This document shows, piece after piece, positions 43,200-51,447 of a stretch of 64,000 nucleotides of DNA. The notes beneath the pieces are model-generated. The model had not been told where the DNA came from, ran no database searches, and was given only the letters and a program-made list of their open reading frames with translations. Made by a program: the position numbers and the translations under genes. The stretch is from CAYREX01 sp964423505 (GTDB lineage Bacteria; Fermentibacterota; Fermentibacteria; Fermentibacterales; JCC-6): NCBI GenBank assembly GCA_964423505.1, contig CAYREX010000006.1:81290-145289 (forward strand), given 5' to 3'. Positions within the stretch are counted from its first letter, which is position 1. Each line of letters begins with the position of its first letter.

Positions 43200-45191
43200 T
43201 CACTCCTCCCCCCTGAGTATGACTATCTCGACCCTCCGGTTGAGGGCCCTGCCCTCTTCGCTGGTGTTGGCCGCGGCGGGTCTGCGCTCTCCGTACCAGG
43301 AGGGCTCTATCTCGACGTCCACCCCCTGGAGGTTCTCCTCCAGGTACCGGGCGACGTTCAGCGCCCTCTCCTCCGATAGACCGGTGTTGTAGGAGAAGGT
43401 TCCGTCGCTGTCGGCGTGGCCCTCCACCGAGACGTACACGCCCGGGTTCGCCCTGAGGGTGCTGACGACCTGCTCCAGGGCCGGGATCTGGTCCGCCCTG
43501 ATGGTCGGGTCATTGTAGTCGAAGTAGATGGTGGAGACCGGGAGCCCCTCCCTCTCGGTGGCCACTATGACGAACTGGAAGAGGCTTATCGGGTCGGTCT
43601 CGTAGTAGACGTACTCCAGGTCCTCGTCTATCGTCCTTATCTCCACGTCCAGGGGGACGCCGCCCCGTACCCTGGAGAGACCGATGCTCTCCGGGTCTAT
43701 CCTGTTCTCGTCCATCCAGAGCTTGCTTACCCTGAACTCCAGGGAGGCCTCGATGATGTCCACGCTGTCGACGTCTCCGTAGACGGTCCTCGGCTCCAGC
43801 ATGACCAGCTCCGCCGGCCTGCAGGTCACGAGGAGGTCGCCGAACCGGTCGAGGTCGGCCTCGAAGTAGTAGTAGGTCTCGTCCTCCTCCATCAGCGCGG
43901 TGGGCATACGCTCCAGCTCGCCGGTCTCCTCCACCCTGTAGAGCCTGAGCAGCCTGAGCTCGAGGTCGTTCTCCTCTATCCAGTACCTCGGGATCCGCAG
44001 GCCGGCCGTCAGGTCACGGATATGCTCCGGCAGGAGGGTGCTGGTGACCGGGAAGTAGGCGTAGAGGCTGGCCGCCTCGTCCAGCTCCACCGGGCTGTTG
44101 AGGGGGAGCTCGTCGTACTGGCCGACGGTCAGCGTGTCCTCCTGGATGTCCCGGTTGGCCCACAGCTCGAGCTGGTAGAGGTCGGTACCGGTCTCCCAGA
44201 CCCTCCTGTCGACCATCGGCGGCAGCGGAACCCTCGACTGGACGTCGCTCCAGGGCTGGCCGCCCAGCCTGAAGCTGAGCCCCAGCCTGTGCCTGCCCCA
44301 GGTGGCGCTGAGCCCGTTGAGCGGCATGCTCACCGCGTAGTCGAGCTGCATGGGGAGCCCGCCCTCGGTCCTGGCGGAGAGACCGGCGGAGAGCTCGTGG
44401 GCGTTGCCCATGGACCTGAAGGTATAGCCGCTCCTCAGGCCCCAGGCCGAGGCGGCGCCCATCCACTTCTCGAGCCCCACGGAGAAGCTCAGGTCCGGGT
44501 CTCCGGCCACGTCCTCCAGGCCGTACTCCACCTGGAGAACCGGTGTGACGAACCTCGGATAGAAGGCGGCGCCCAGCTCGAAGCTCCTGGCGAGCTCGTC
44601 CTCCTCCCCTATGCCGAGGTCCGGTGGAAGCACGTTCCTGGCCACGCCGGAGAGCGTTGCGACCCTGCCCAGCTCCGCCTGGATGCCGGCGTCTATGGCA
44701 ATGCCCTGGCCCCTCATGCCGTGGGTTGCGAAGAGCGGGTCGTAGTAGGTGAACTCGTTCTCGTCGAACTGCCGGAAGAGGTACCTGCCCGCGAAGCCGA
44801 AGGAGACCGGGAAGTAACCGGGCCTGAACGCCACGGTCATCCTCGCCTCCCCCTCCTGGTAGAGCTCCGGCGTCCGCATGTAGTCTCCGGCGAGGGAGAG
44901 GGCGAAGAAGCGGCCGACCGGCTGGAGGTAGCTGAGGGCCGCAAAGTGGACCGAGCCGTCGTCGAGGTTGGGATAGAGGCTGGAGTACTCGGTCCCCAGG
45001 AGGACCCTCCCCGGGCGGAGTATGGAGGCCGGGTTCCAGAAGCCGCCCCACGCGTCGTCGCCAAGGGAGGCGAACGCCCCTCCCAGGCCCATCGCCCTGG
45101 TGCCCGGGAGGATGCCCCAGGCCATGGAAGCCGCCGGAAGAAGGACCAGCAGGAGGAGCGGCAGGAGCGGCAGCCTCACCTTGCCAGGCAT
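43200..45191 (-). CDS. OmpA-family outer-membrane protein with PorV/UPF0164-like barrel
   Basis: Signal peptide (residues 1-24), then an N-terminal part that opens GTRAMGLGGAFASLGDDAWG, the hallmark of PorV/UPF0164-type beta-barrels (about 30-330). A middle region (about 400-545) holds two copies of a domain like PGF-pre-PGF (LRIPRYWIEEND ... and FRVSKLWMDENRIDPESI ...). The C-terminal OmpA domain (about 550-660) contains GHADSDGTFSYNTGLSEERA and NRRVEIVI for peptidoglycan binding. The ATG at 45191 has GGGAG 4 nt upstream; a GTG at 45179 in a GTGA overlap with the subtilase stop is the alternative. Confidence 0.85.
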   Translation of the reverse strand: MPGKVRLPLLPLLLLVLLPAASMAWGILPGTRAMGLGGAFASLGDDAWGGFWNPASILRPGRVLLGTEYSSLYPNLDDGSVHFAALSYLQPVGRFFALSLAGDYMRTPELYQEGEARMTVAFRPGYFPVSFGFAGRYLFRQFDENEFTYYDPLFATHGMRGQGIAIDAGIQAELGRVATLSGVARNVLPPDLGIGEEDELARSFELGAAFYPRFVTPVLQVEYGLEDVAGDPDLSFSVGLEKWMGAASAWGLRSGYTFRSMGNAHELSAGLSARTEGGLPMQLDYAVSMPLNGLSATWGRHRLGLSFRLGGQPWSDVQSRVPLPPMVDRRVWETGTDLYQLELWANRDIQEDTLTVGQYDELPLNSPVELDEAASLYAYFPVTSTLLPEHIRDLTAGLRIPRYWIEENDLELRLLRLYRVEETGELERMPTALMEEDETYYYFEADLDRFGDLLVTCRPAELVMLEPRTVYGDVDSVDIIEASLEFRVSKLWMDENRIDPESIGLSRVRGGVPLDVEIRTIDEDLEYVYYETDPISLFQFVIVATEREGLPVSTIYFDYNDPTIRADQIPALEQVVSTLRANPGVYVSVEGHADSDGTFSYNTGLSEERALNVARYLEENLQGVDVEIEPSWYGERRPAAANTSEEGRALNRRVEIVILRGEE

Positions 45192-48100
45192 ACCACTCCC
45201 GTCGTCCTGGTGTCGCCGGCCCACGCGATGTAGGCGTAGACCCCGCCGGAGACTGCTGCCCCCGCGTCGTCCAGGCCGTCCCAGCGCGGCTCGGTGCCCG
45301 CAATGGTCCTGACGGGGACGCCGGTCATGTCGTAGATGGTCACCGTGAGCGGGACGCCCTCGGCCGCCGGCCAGATGAAGCCGGCGACGTCGTTTATCCC
45401 GTCGCCGTTCGGCGTGAAGGGGTTGGGGATGACGCTCATCGCCTCGCCCAGGTCGCGCCTGAGGGCGAAGTCCAGCCTGGCGGTCTCTCCCTCGAGAATG
45501 GTGACGGTGTCGGAGGCGGGAAGGTAACCCTCGTGGTCCACCCTGACCGGGATGGGTCCGACCGGCACGCTGCCGAAGGTGTAGTCTCCCTCCTCGTCGG
45601 TGACCGCCTGCAGGCCCAGGTGCTCTATCTCGACGGCTACGTCCCGGAGCCTCTGGCCGGTGAGCGAGTCGGTCACCGTGCCCTCCATGGCGCCGCTCGG
45701 GCCCTGGGGAGTGGCGCTGGCCATGTTGCTGTAGCCGCTCTCGCCGGTGGGGTCCTGGTAGACGCTCGTGGCCCAGTAGTAGTAGGTGATGCCGTTCGAG
45801 ACCAGCGAGTCGGTGTACGTGGTGTCCGAGGAGGGGAGGTCGGCTATGGGCTCCGGGTCGGGGCCCAGGGGACTCTGCCCCCTGTAGAGCCGGTAGCCGA
45901 CCAGGCCCTTCGAATCGACCCCGGCGCTCTCCGGTGCCGGCGGGCTCCACTCCAGGGGCACGTAGCCGTCGAAGCCGCTGCCGGCGGTCAGGCTCGAGGG
46001 CGGCGCCAGGATGCCCTCGACCTCGAAGGGGCCGAAAGCCGACCTGTTGTTGCCCTCGTCGGCCTCTGTGACCTGGCCGTCGACGTCCACCTCGGCGGCC
46101 AGGTACCTGGTCCCGAGGTCGAAGTAGGTGAAGTCGACGTCCACCGTGAAGGGGATGCTCTCGCCGCCCTGGAGCGGCTCCACGAAGACCGACCCGACCC
46201 GGTTGGTGCTGCTGTCCGGATGTGTCTCGAGGTAGAGATCCATGAGGCACCCGTCCGAGGGGCCCTCCCCCTCGTTGGTCACCACCGTGGTGAAGCGGAC
46301 CGACTGCCCCACCTGGAAGGGCGGCGGCACGTCCGGGCTGGGCACGGAGACCGTCAGGTCCGGGTAGGCGATGAGCACCTCGAACACCGAGGAGTCCGGC
46401 AGGAGCCCGAGGTTGGCCCCCTCCGCCCTCGCGGTCAGCTGGTAGGTCCCGGGCTGGGTGGGGACCCTGACCGTGAAGGTGTCGGCGGAGGCGGCGTCCC
46501 GGTAGACCAGGTTGCCCAGGTAGCCCGGGACGTCCACTTCGCCGCTGAAGCCGGAGGGGGCGGAGATGCTGCCCCAGGTCCCCACGACTATGTAGCCGCC
46601 GTTGTTCACCACCACCAGCGGGATGTCCAGGCTGTCCCCCGGCGACGCGAACATTGTGGTGTCGGCCGGGGAGAAGACCCTGAGCGAGGGGCTCCTGGAG
46701 TAGCTGTAGACTGCAAGGGAGTACTGCTCCTCCTCGAAGGGGTTGCCCGGGCTCGACCAGGATTCCGCGCTTATCCTGGCGGTCCAGGCACCCGGGACCG
46801 GCGACTCTATGCCGATGCGCTCCACTGGGCTCTCGGAGGTGACCCCCTCTGGCAGCGAGTACTCGTACTCGACGTCATCCGGCGAGACCAGCGTCAGGTC
46901 GAGGTCGTTCCCCAGTCCCTCCCCCGCCACGTCGCAGTAGGCCATGGCCGCCGAGAACCGGAGGACCGAGCTGGGTATGTAGAAGGTCCATTCCCTCTCG
47001 GCGGTGCCCTCCTGGTAGGTGTCGAAGACCCACAGCGGTCGGTCCACCTCCTCGGAGAAGTAGACCCCCTGCATGTGGAATGCGTCCAGGAGGCCGTAGC
47101 CGTACCCGGTTGTGGCGTATCCGCTCTCGGGGGGGCCGGTGTTCCCGGCGAGGGGGATGGCGCTGCTCATCATGAGGGCGGCCACGTCCTCCGGGTGGAT
47201 GAGCGGGCCGTACTTGTCCAGGCAGAGGGCGACGGCGCCGGATACGAATGCGGCCGCCATGCTGGTGCCGGCGTACCTGGTGTAGGAGGGCTCTCCCGGC
47301 CAGCGGTCATCCGGGTCGTCCAGCCAGTCCCCTCCGTACATCGCGTTGGTCGTAACCACGCCTTCCTGCATCGTGCCCCCGGTGAAGGCTCCGCCCGGGG
47401 CGAGGATGTCCGGCTTCAGCCTCCCGTCGCCCGGGGTGGGCCCCATGCTGCTGTAGGGGGCCAGGTAGCAGTTGCCCAGAGAGTCCGGCACGTACGTCAC
47501 CGCTCCGGCGGTGATGCAGTTCCTGGCCATGCCCGGCGAGGTTATCCCCTCCGGCTCGCCGAGGTTGCCGGCGGAGAAGACCATGACCATGTCCCGGGTG
47601 TCAGCCCACTCGTCGACCACCTCGCAGAACTCGTCGTAGCCCTCGGCCTCGAAGCCCCAGGAGTTGTTGACCAGCCTGCACCCTGCGCCGCTGAGCTCGG
47701 AGAAGAGCCCGGCGAGCTGACCGGGGGTCATCTCCTCCGGGCGCTCCAGGACGTAGAGGTCGCCCATGAAGGCGGCCCCCCTGCCGTCGTACTCCCCTCC
47801 GACGGGGACCGTGCCCCTGGAGGCGATGACGCCGCAGACGGCTGTACCGTGGCCGTCGGTGTCGGGCGGCCCCTGGACCACCGCCGGCGAGAGGTCCTCG
47901 TGGCCGCTCCATACGCCGGTGTCTATGACCCCGGTCAGCACGCCGCCGCCCTGGTAGTAGTCCCAGACCCCGGGGAAGCCGGCCAGCCTCCTGCTGTCGT
48001 CCGGGCGGAAGTCGGCGGCGCTCCGCGGGAAGGCCCTGGGCTCCCACTCGACGGAGAGGACACCGGGCGCCGCGAGAATGGCCGGGAGGTCGCCGGGCGC

Positions 48101-48610
48101 GCCGGGGACCCTGGCCCACCCGTCGGCTATCCAGCTGCCCCCGACGGGCGGGTCGCCCACGGTCCGCACCAGGAAGTGGCCGGACCAGTCGGCTGGCGGG
48201 GCTGCCTCCGCCGGCCCCGCAGGCGCGAACGGGGAGGCCCTCCGGAGGAACCCGGAGCCGGCCAGGGCCGCGGCATCCACCTGTCCGGTGACCTCGGCCA
48301 CGACGGTCTCCGGTCCGGACCGTCCGCCGACCGGCCAGAGGCCGCACCGGTCGAGCAGCGCCAGGTCCGCGGGGGTGAGGTCCCGCCAGACCTCCAGCTC
48401 TACGAGGGAGCCCTCGTCGAGGAGGGCTGTCCCCCCGACTGCGAGGGCGGCTCCGGAGCCGGCGTCGGTCGGGTGGTAGGACGCGTCCAGCAGGACGAGC
48501 AGCTCCTGTCGCTCCGGTCCGTCCATTGCTGTCAGGGAATCGAACATGTGGGCCGGCGGAGCCCCGGTGGTGGGAAGGCCGCCGGAGCAGACCAGCGCCG
48601 CTAGAGCCAA
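45176..48610 (-). CDS. Secreted subtilisin-like serine protease with CARDB, FN3 and FlgD/CHU_C-like C-terminus
   Basis: S8 peptidase, about 1,144 residues. The triad is visible as GVIDTGVWSGHE (Asp), DGHGTAVCGVIA (His) and AGTSMAAAFVSGA (Ser); the oxyanion Asn is in VNNSWGFE. After the protease come a P-like beta domain, a CARDB-type domain (VTNEGEGPSDG), FN3 (GYRLYRG), a carboxypeptidase-regulatory-like domain (GTVTDSLTGQRLRDV) and a gliding-type tail (IPNPFTPNGDGINDV ... GGVYAYI) used for export or anchoring. The only conventional start near the signal-like region is TTG at 48610; an ATA at 48628 with better Shine-Dalgarno spacing may be the real one. Confidence 0.88.
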   Translation of the reverse strand: MALAALVCSGGLPTTGAPPAHMFDSLTAMDGPERQELLVLLDASYHPTDAGSGAALAVGGTALLDEGSLVELEVWRDLTPADLALLDRCGLWPVGGRSGPETVVAEVTGQVDAAALAGSGFLRRASPFAPAGPAEAAPPADWSGHFLVRTVGDPPVGGSWIADGWARVPGAPGDLPAILAAPGVLSVEWEPRAFPRSAADFRPDDSRRLAGFPGVWDYYQGGGVLTGVIDTGVWSGHEDLSPAVVQGPPDTDGHGTAVCGVIASRGTVPVGGEYDGRGAAFMGDLYVLERPEEMTPGQLAGLFSELSGAGCRLVNNSWGFEAEGYDEFCEVVDEWADTRDMVMVFSAGNLGEPEGITSPGMARNCITAGAVTYVPDSLGNCYLAPYSSMGPTPGDGRLKPDILAPGGAFTGGTMQEGVVTTNAMYGGDWLDDPDDRWPGEPSYTRYAGTSMAAAFVSGAVALCLDKYGPLIHPEDVAALMMSSAIPLAGNTGPPESGYATTGYGYGLLDAFHMQGVYFSEEVDRPLWVFDTYQEGTAEREWTFYIPSSVLRFSAAMAYCDVAGEGLGNDLDLTLVSPDDVEYEYSLPEGVTSESPVERIGIESPVPGAWTARISAESWSSPGNPFEEEQYSLAVYSYSRSPSLRVFSPADTTMFASPGDSLDIPLVVVNNGGYIVVGTWGSISAPSGFSGEVDVPGYLGNLVYRDAASADTFTVRVPTQPGTYQLTARAEGANLGLLPDSSVFEVLIAYPDLTVSVPSPDVPPPFQVGQSVRFTTVVTNEGEGPSDGCLMDLYLETHPDSSTNRVGSVFVEPLQGGESIPFTVDVDFTYFDLGTRYLAAEVDVDGQVTEADEGNNRSAFGPFEVEGILAPPSSLTAGSGFDGYVPLEWSPPAPESAGVDSKGLVGYRLYRGQSPLGPDPEPIADLPSSDTTYTDSLVSNGITYYYWATSVYQDPTGESGYSNMASATPQGPSGAMEGTVTDSLTGQRLRDVAVEIEHLGLQAVTDEEGDYTFGSVPVGPIPVRVDHEGYLPASDTVTILEGETARLDFALRRDLGEAMSVIPNPFTPNGDGINDVAGFIWPAAEGVPLTVTIYDMTGVPVRTIAGTEPRWDGLDDAGAAVSGGVYAYIAWAGDTRTTGVVCLAR

Positions 48611-48658
48611 GTGGAGAGTGGCGGCTATGTCGCTCCTCCCTTCAGGTGCCCAGCGCTA

Positions 48659-48688
48659 GGGATATGCACCATTGCGGACCCGTGTCAA
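48659..48688 (-). promoter_or_regulatory. Possible promoter for subtilase-OmpA genes
   Basis: Minus-strand TTGACA (48683-48688, overlapping the folD stop codon), 18-bp spacer, TATCCC (48659-48664, three of six). The -35 is perfect, the -10 poor. The leader would also contain the AGGGAGGAG Shine-Dalgarno at about 48635-48643. Confidence 0.4.
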
Positions 48689-49542
48689 GCTGATGAGGGG
48701 GGGAGTCCCCGCGCGGACCTCCATGCGTTGACCGTGTTCTCCAGCAGGAAGGCTATGGTGAGCGGGCCGACTCCTCCGGGAACCGGGGTGATCGCGCCGC
48801 AAACGCCGTCGACGGACGTCCTGTCGACGTCTCCCACCAGGCCGTCGTCCGTCCTGTGGATTCCGACGTCGACGACCGTCGCCCCCGGTGCTACGTGCTC
48901 CGCCGTCACGAATCGGGGCCTGCCCACCGCCACGACGAGTATGTCCGCCTCCCTGCAGAGGGGGGGGAGGTCGCGGGTGTGGGAGTGGGCCACGGTCACC
49001 GTGGCGTGCCTTGCCAGCAGGAGGCCGGCGACCGGTTTGCCCACGATGTTGCTCCTGCCCAGGACCACTGCCCGTGCGCCGTCGATGGTCACGCCGTGCT
49101 CGTCCAGCAGGGCCACTATCCCGCTTGGGGTGCAGGGCCTCAGGCCGTCCATCCCCCGGAACAGGCGCCCGACGTTCTCCGGGTGGAACCCGTCCACGTC
49201 CTTCTCCGGGAGGACCGCCGAGGCGACCTCGTCGGCGCTCAGGTGGGCGGGCAGGGGGAGCTGGCATAGTATGCCGTGCACCGACCCGTCCCGGTTGAGA
49301 GCATCCAGCTCGCCGAGGAGACGCTCCCGGGTGACGTCGTCCGGCAGCCGGACGACCCGGCTCTCGATGCCCGCCTTCCGGCAGGCCTTCTCCTTCATGG
49401 AGACGTATACCGAGCTGGCCGGGTCCTCCCCGACCATGACCACCGCGAGCCCGGGAGGCGGGCCCGGCCGGGCAGCCACCTCCTCCGCCAGCCCTGCCCT
49501 GATGCGCCGGGCCAGCTTCCTCCCCCCGAGCTCCCGGGGCAC
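48685..49542 (-). CDS. folD: Methylenetetrahydrofolate dehydrogenase/cyclohydrolase FolD
   Basis: Bifunctional enzyme interconverting 5,10-methylene-, methenyl- and 10-formyl-THF; the formyl donor feeds purine synthesis, fitting the pur genes in the same series. The 285-residue product has YVSMKEKACRKAGIES (catalytic Lys), ILCQLPLPAHL, PEKDVDGFHPEN, GRSNIVGKPVAGLLL and the C-terminal TPVPGGVGPLTIAFLLENT. The start is GTG at 49542, 2 nt after the rplU stop. Confidence 0.95.
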   Translation of the reverse strand: MPRELGGRKLARRIRAGLAEEVAARPGPPPGLAVVMVGEDPASSVYVSMKEKACRKAGIESRVVRLPDDVTRERLLGELDALNRDGSVHGILCQLPLPAHLSADEVASAVLPEKDVDGFHPENVGRLFRGMDGLRPCTPSGIVALLDEHGVTIDGARAVVLGRSNIVGKPVAGLLLARHATVTVAHSHTRDLPPLCREADILVVAVGRPRFVTAEHVAPGATVVDVGIHRTDDGLVGDVDRTSVDGVCGAITPVPGGVGPLTIAFLLENTVNAWRSARGLPPSSA

Positions 49543-49544
49543 GC

Positions 49545-49859
49545 TCAGGCCCTCGAGATGGACTTGACGGCTATCCTGGTGAAGCCCTGGCGGTGCCCGC
49601 GGGTCCGCTCGTAGCCCTTGCGCCTCTTGCGCTTGTAGACCAGCACCTTCTCGTCCCTGCCCTGCTCGACGACCTCCGCCTCGACGGTGATGCCCTCCAG
49701 GTGAGGCGTGCCGACGAGGACCTCGTCACCGTCCGCCAGAAGCAGGACCCTGTCTATGACCACGCTATCGCCCTCTTCGGCGGGGATCGCGGGGACGGCG
49801 AGCGTCAGTCCCGGCTCCACCCGGAACTGCATGCCGCCAGTCTCGCATATCGCGTACAA
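49545..49859 (-). CDS. rplU: 50S ribosomal protein L21
   Basis: The 104-residue product matches L21 in length and motifs: MYAICETGGMQFRV at the N-terminus, IDRVLLLADGDEVLVGTPHL in the middle and the basic KRKRRKGYERTRGHRQ near the C-terminus that binds 23S rRNA. It follows the RNase G gene by 29 bp. The usual next gene rpmA (L27) is absent; folD follows instead. Confidence 0.96.
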   Translation of the reverse strand: MYAICETGGMQFRVEPGLTLAVPAIPAEEGDSVVIDRVLLLADGDEVLVGTPHLEGITVEAEVVEQGRDEKVLVYKRKRRKGYERTRGHRQGFTRIAVKSISRA

Positions 49860-49888
49860 TCGTCACCTCCGTTGCCGTGCTCGCGCCG

Positions 49889-51436
49889 TCACCTCTCGCC
49901 TGGTGTCCGGCTGTAGAGCTCAGATACGTCCATGTGGTCGTCCAGGGAGTAGGCCCTGAACCCGTCCACCGCGAGGTCGCGGTCCTCCAGGAGCTCGACG
50001 GAGAGGCCGGGAACGTCCGCTATGTGCTCCATGCGCCGTCCCCCCTCCTCCCTCAGGTAGGTCGCCAGCTCCGGGTGCACCGAGACCACGAGGTTGGTGT
50101 GCTTCTTCTCGGAGGAGGCCCTCTCGAGGAACCTCTCCAGCCTGGTAACCGTGGATACCGGCGACATCACCCGTCCGGTCCCGCCGCAGCATGAGCACGG
50201 CTCGGAGAGGTGCTGCACGATGCTGGGGCGGACCCTCTTGCGTGTCATCTCCACGAGACCCATGGAGCTGACCTGGCAGGTCTTGGTGGGCGAGCGGTCC
50301 CTTCCCAGCTCGCTCCTGAGGCAGTTGAGCACCTTCTCCCTGTGCTCCGCCACGTCCATGTCTATGAAGTCTATCACTATGATGCCGCCCAGGTCGCGGA
50401 GCCTGAGCTGCCTGGCGACCTCCTTGGCCGCCTCCATGTTCGTCTTCAGGATGGTGTTCTCCTGGCGCTTGCGCCCGACGTACCTCTTGGTGTTGACATC
50501 TATGGCCACCAGCGCCTCGGTGTGCTCGATGACCAGAGAGCCGCCGCTCTTCAGGGGGACCTCCCTGGCCATCAGGGCGCTTATCTCCTGCTCGACCTCG
50601 AAGTGGTCGAATATGGGCCTTCGACCCTTGTAGAACCTCACCTTCCCCGCGATGTCCGGGGCGGTCCTGCGGAGGTAGTCCCTGGCGGTGCGGGCCACGT
50701 CGCGGGAGTCGGTGACGATCGACTGGGTGTCCTTGCCCACCAGGTCCCGCATCGTCATGGTAACAACGTCGTGCTCCTGGTGGAGGAGCGCGGGGGGGCT
50801 GCTCTCGAGAGCGAGCTGCCCTATCTCCTTCCACCTGGAGATTATCCTGTCTATGTCGGCGGCGAAGGACTGCTCGTCGGCGGCCACGCCGGCGGTCCTG
50901 GCTATGATGCCGTACCCCTCCCGCCTCACCTTCCGGAGTATGTCGCGGAGCCTGCCCCGCTCCCTCCGGTCGCTTATCTTCCTCGATATCCCGGTGACGC
51001 TGTCGCCGGGCATGCTCACTATGTATCTGCCCGCTATGGAGATGCGGGTGCTCACCCTGGCCCCCTTGGTGCCGATGGGCTCCTTCGTGACCTGCACCAG
51101 GACGCTCTGACCCTTCCTGAGGACCTTCTCGATGGGCTCGGTCGTGTCCTGGCTCGGGGTGGGTCTGCCGGCCACCAGGGAGCGGGCGAAGGCCTCCGTG
51201 TCGGCTACCTCCCTCCGCACGTCGCTGACGTGGAGGAAGGCGCTCCTCTCGAGGCCTATGTCGACGAAGGCCGCCTGCATGCCGGGGAGGACGGCGTTGA
51301 CCTCCCCCAGGTAGATGTTGCCCACCTGGTGCATGTCGGAGCTGTCCTCGATTATCAGCTCCATGAGCCTCCCGTCCTCCAGGACGGCTATCCTGGTGAC
51401 CTCGGGATGCGCGTTGACGATGAAATCGACCTTCAA
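49889..51436 (-). CDS. rng: Ribonuclease G/E family
   Basis: Endoribonuclease for rRNA and mRNA processing. S1-like RNA-binding region near residues 38-130 (GNIYLGEVNAVLPGMQAAFV), catalytic DNase I-like region with VAIDVNTKRYVG and IVIDFIDMD (Mg-binding aspartates near residues 300 and 345), and a zinc-link CSCCGG in place of the usual CPxC. At 515 residues it is RNase G-sized and lacks the long RNase E scaffold tail. Neighbours rplU and a TIGR03960-like radical SAM gene are a common set. Confidence 0.93.
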   Translation of the reverse strand: MKVDFIVNAHPEVTRIAVLEDGRLMELIIEDSSDMHQVGNIYLGEVNAVLPGMQAAFVDIGLERSAFLHVSDVRREVADTEAFARSLVAGRPTPSQDTTEPIEKVLRKGQSVLVQVTKEPIGTKGARVSTRISIAGRYIVSMPGDSVTGISRKISDRRERGRLRDILRKVRREGYGIIARTAGVAADEQSFAADIDRIISRWKEIGQLALESSPPALLHQEHDVVTMTMRDLVGKDTQSIVTDSRDVARTARDYLRRTAPDIAGKVRFYKGRRPIFDHFEVEQEISALMAREVPLKSGGSLVIEHTEALVAIDVNTKRYVGRKRQENTILKTNMEAAKEVARQLRLRDLGGIIVIDFIDMDVAEHREKVLNCLRSELGRDRSPTKTCQVSSMGLVEMTRKRVRPSIVQHLSEPCSCCGGTGRVMSPVSTVTRLERFLERASSEKKHTNLVVSVHPELATYLREEGGRRMEHIADVPGLSVELLEDRDLAVDGFRAYSLDDHMDVSELYSRTPGER

Positions 51437-51447
51437 GCAGCCTCACC

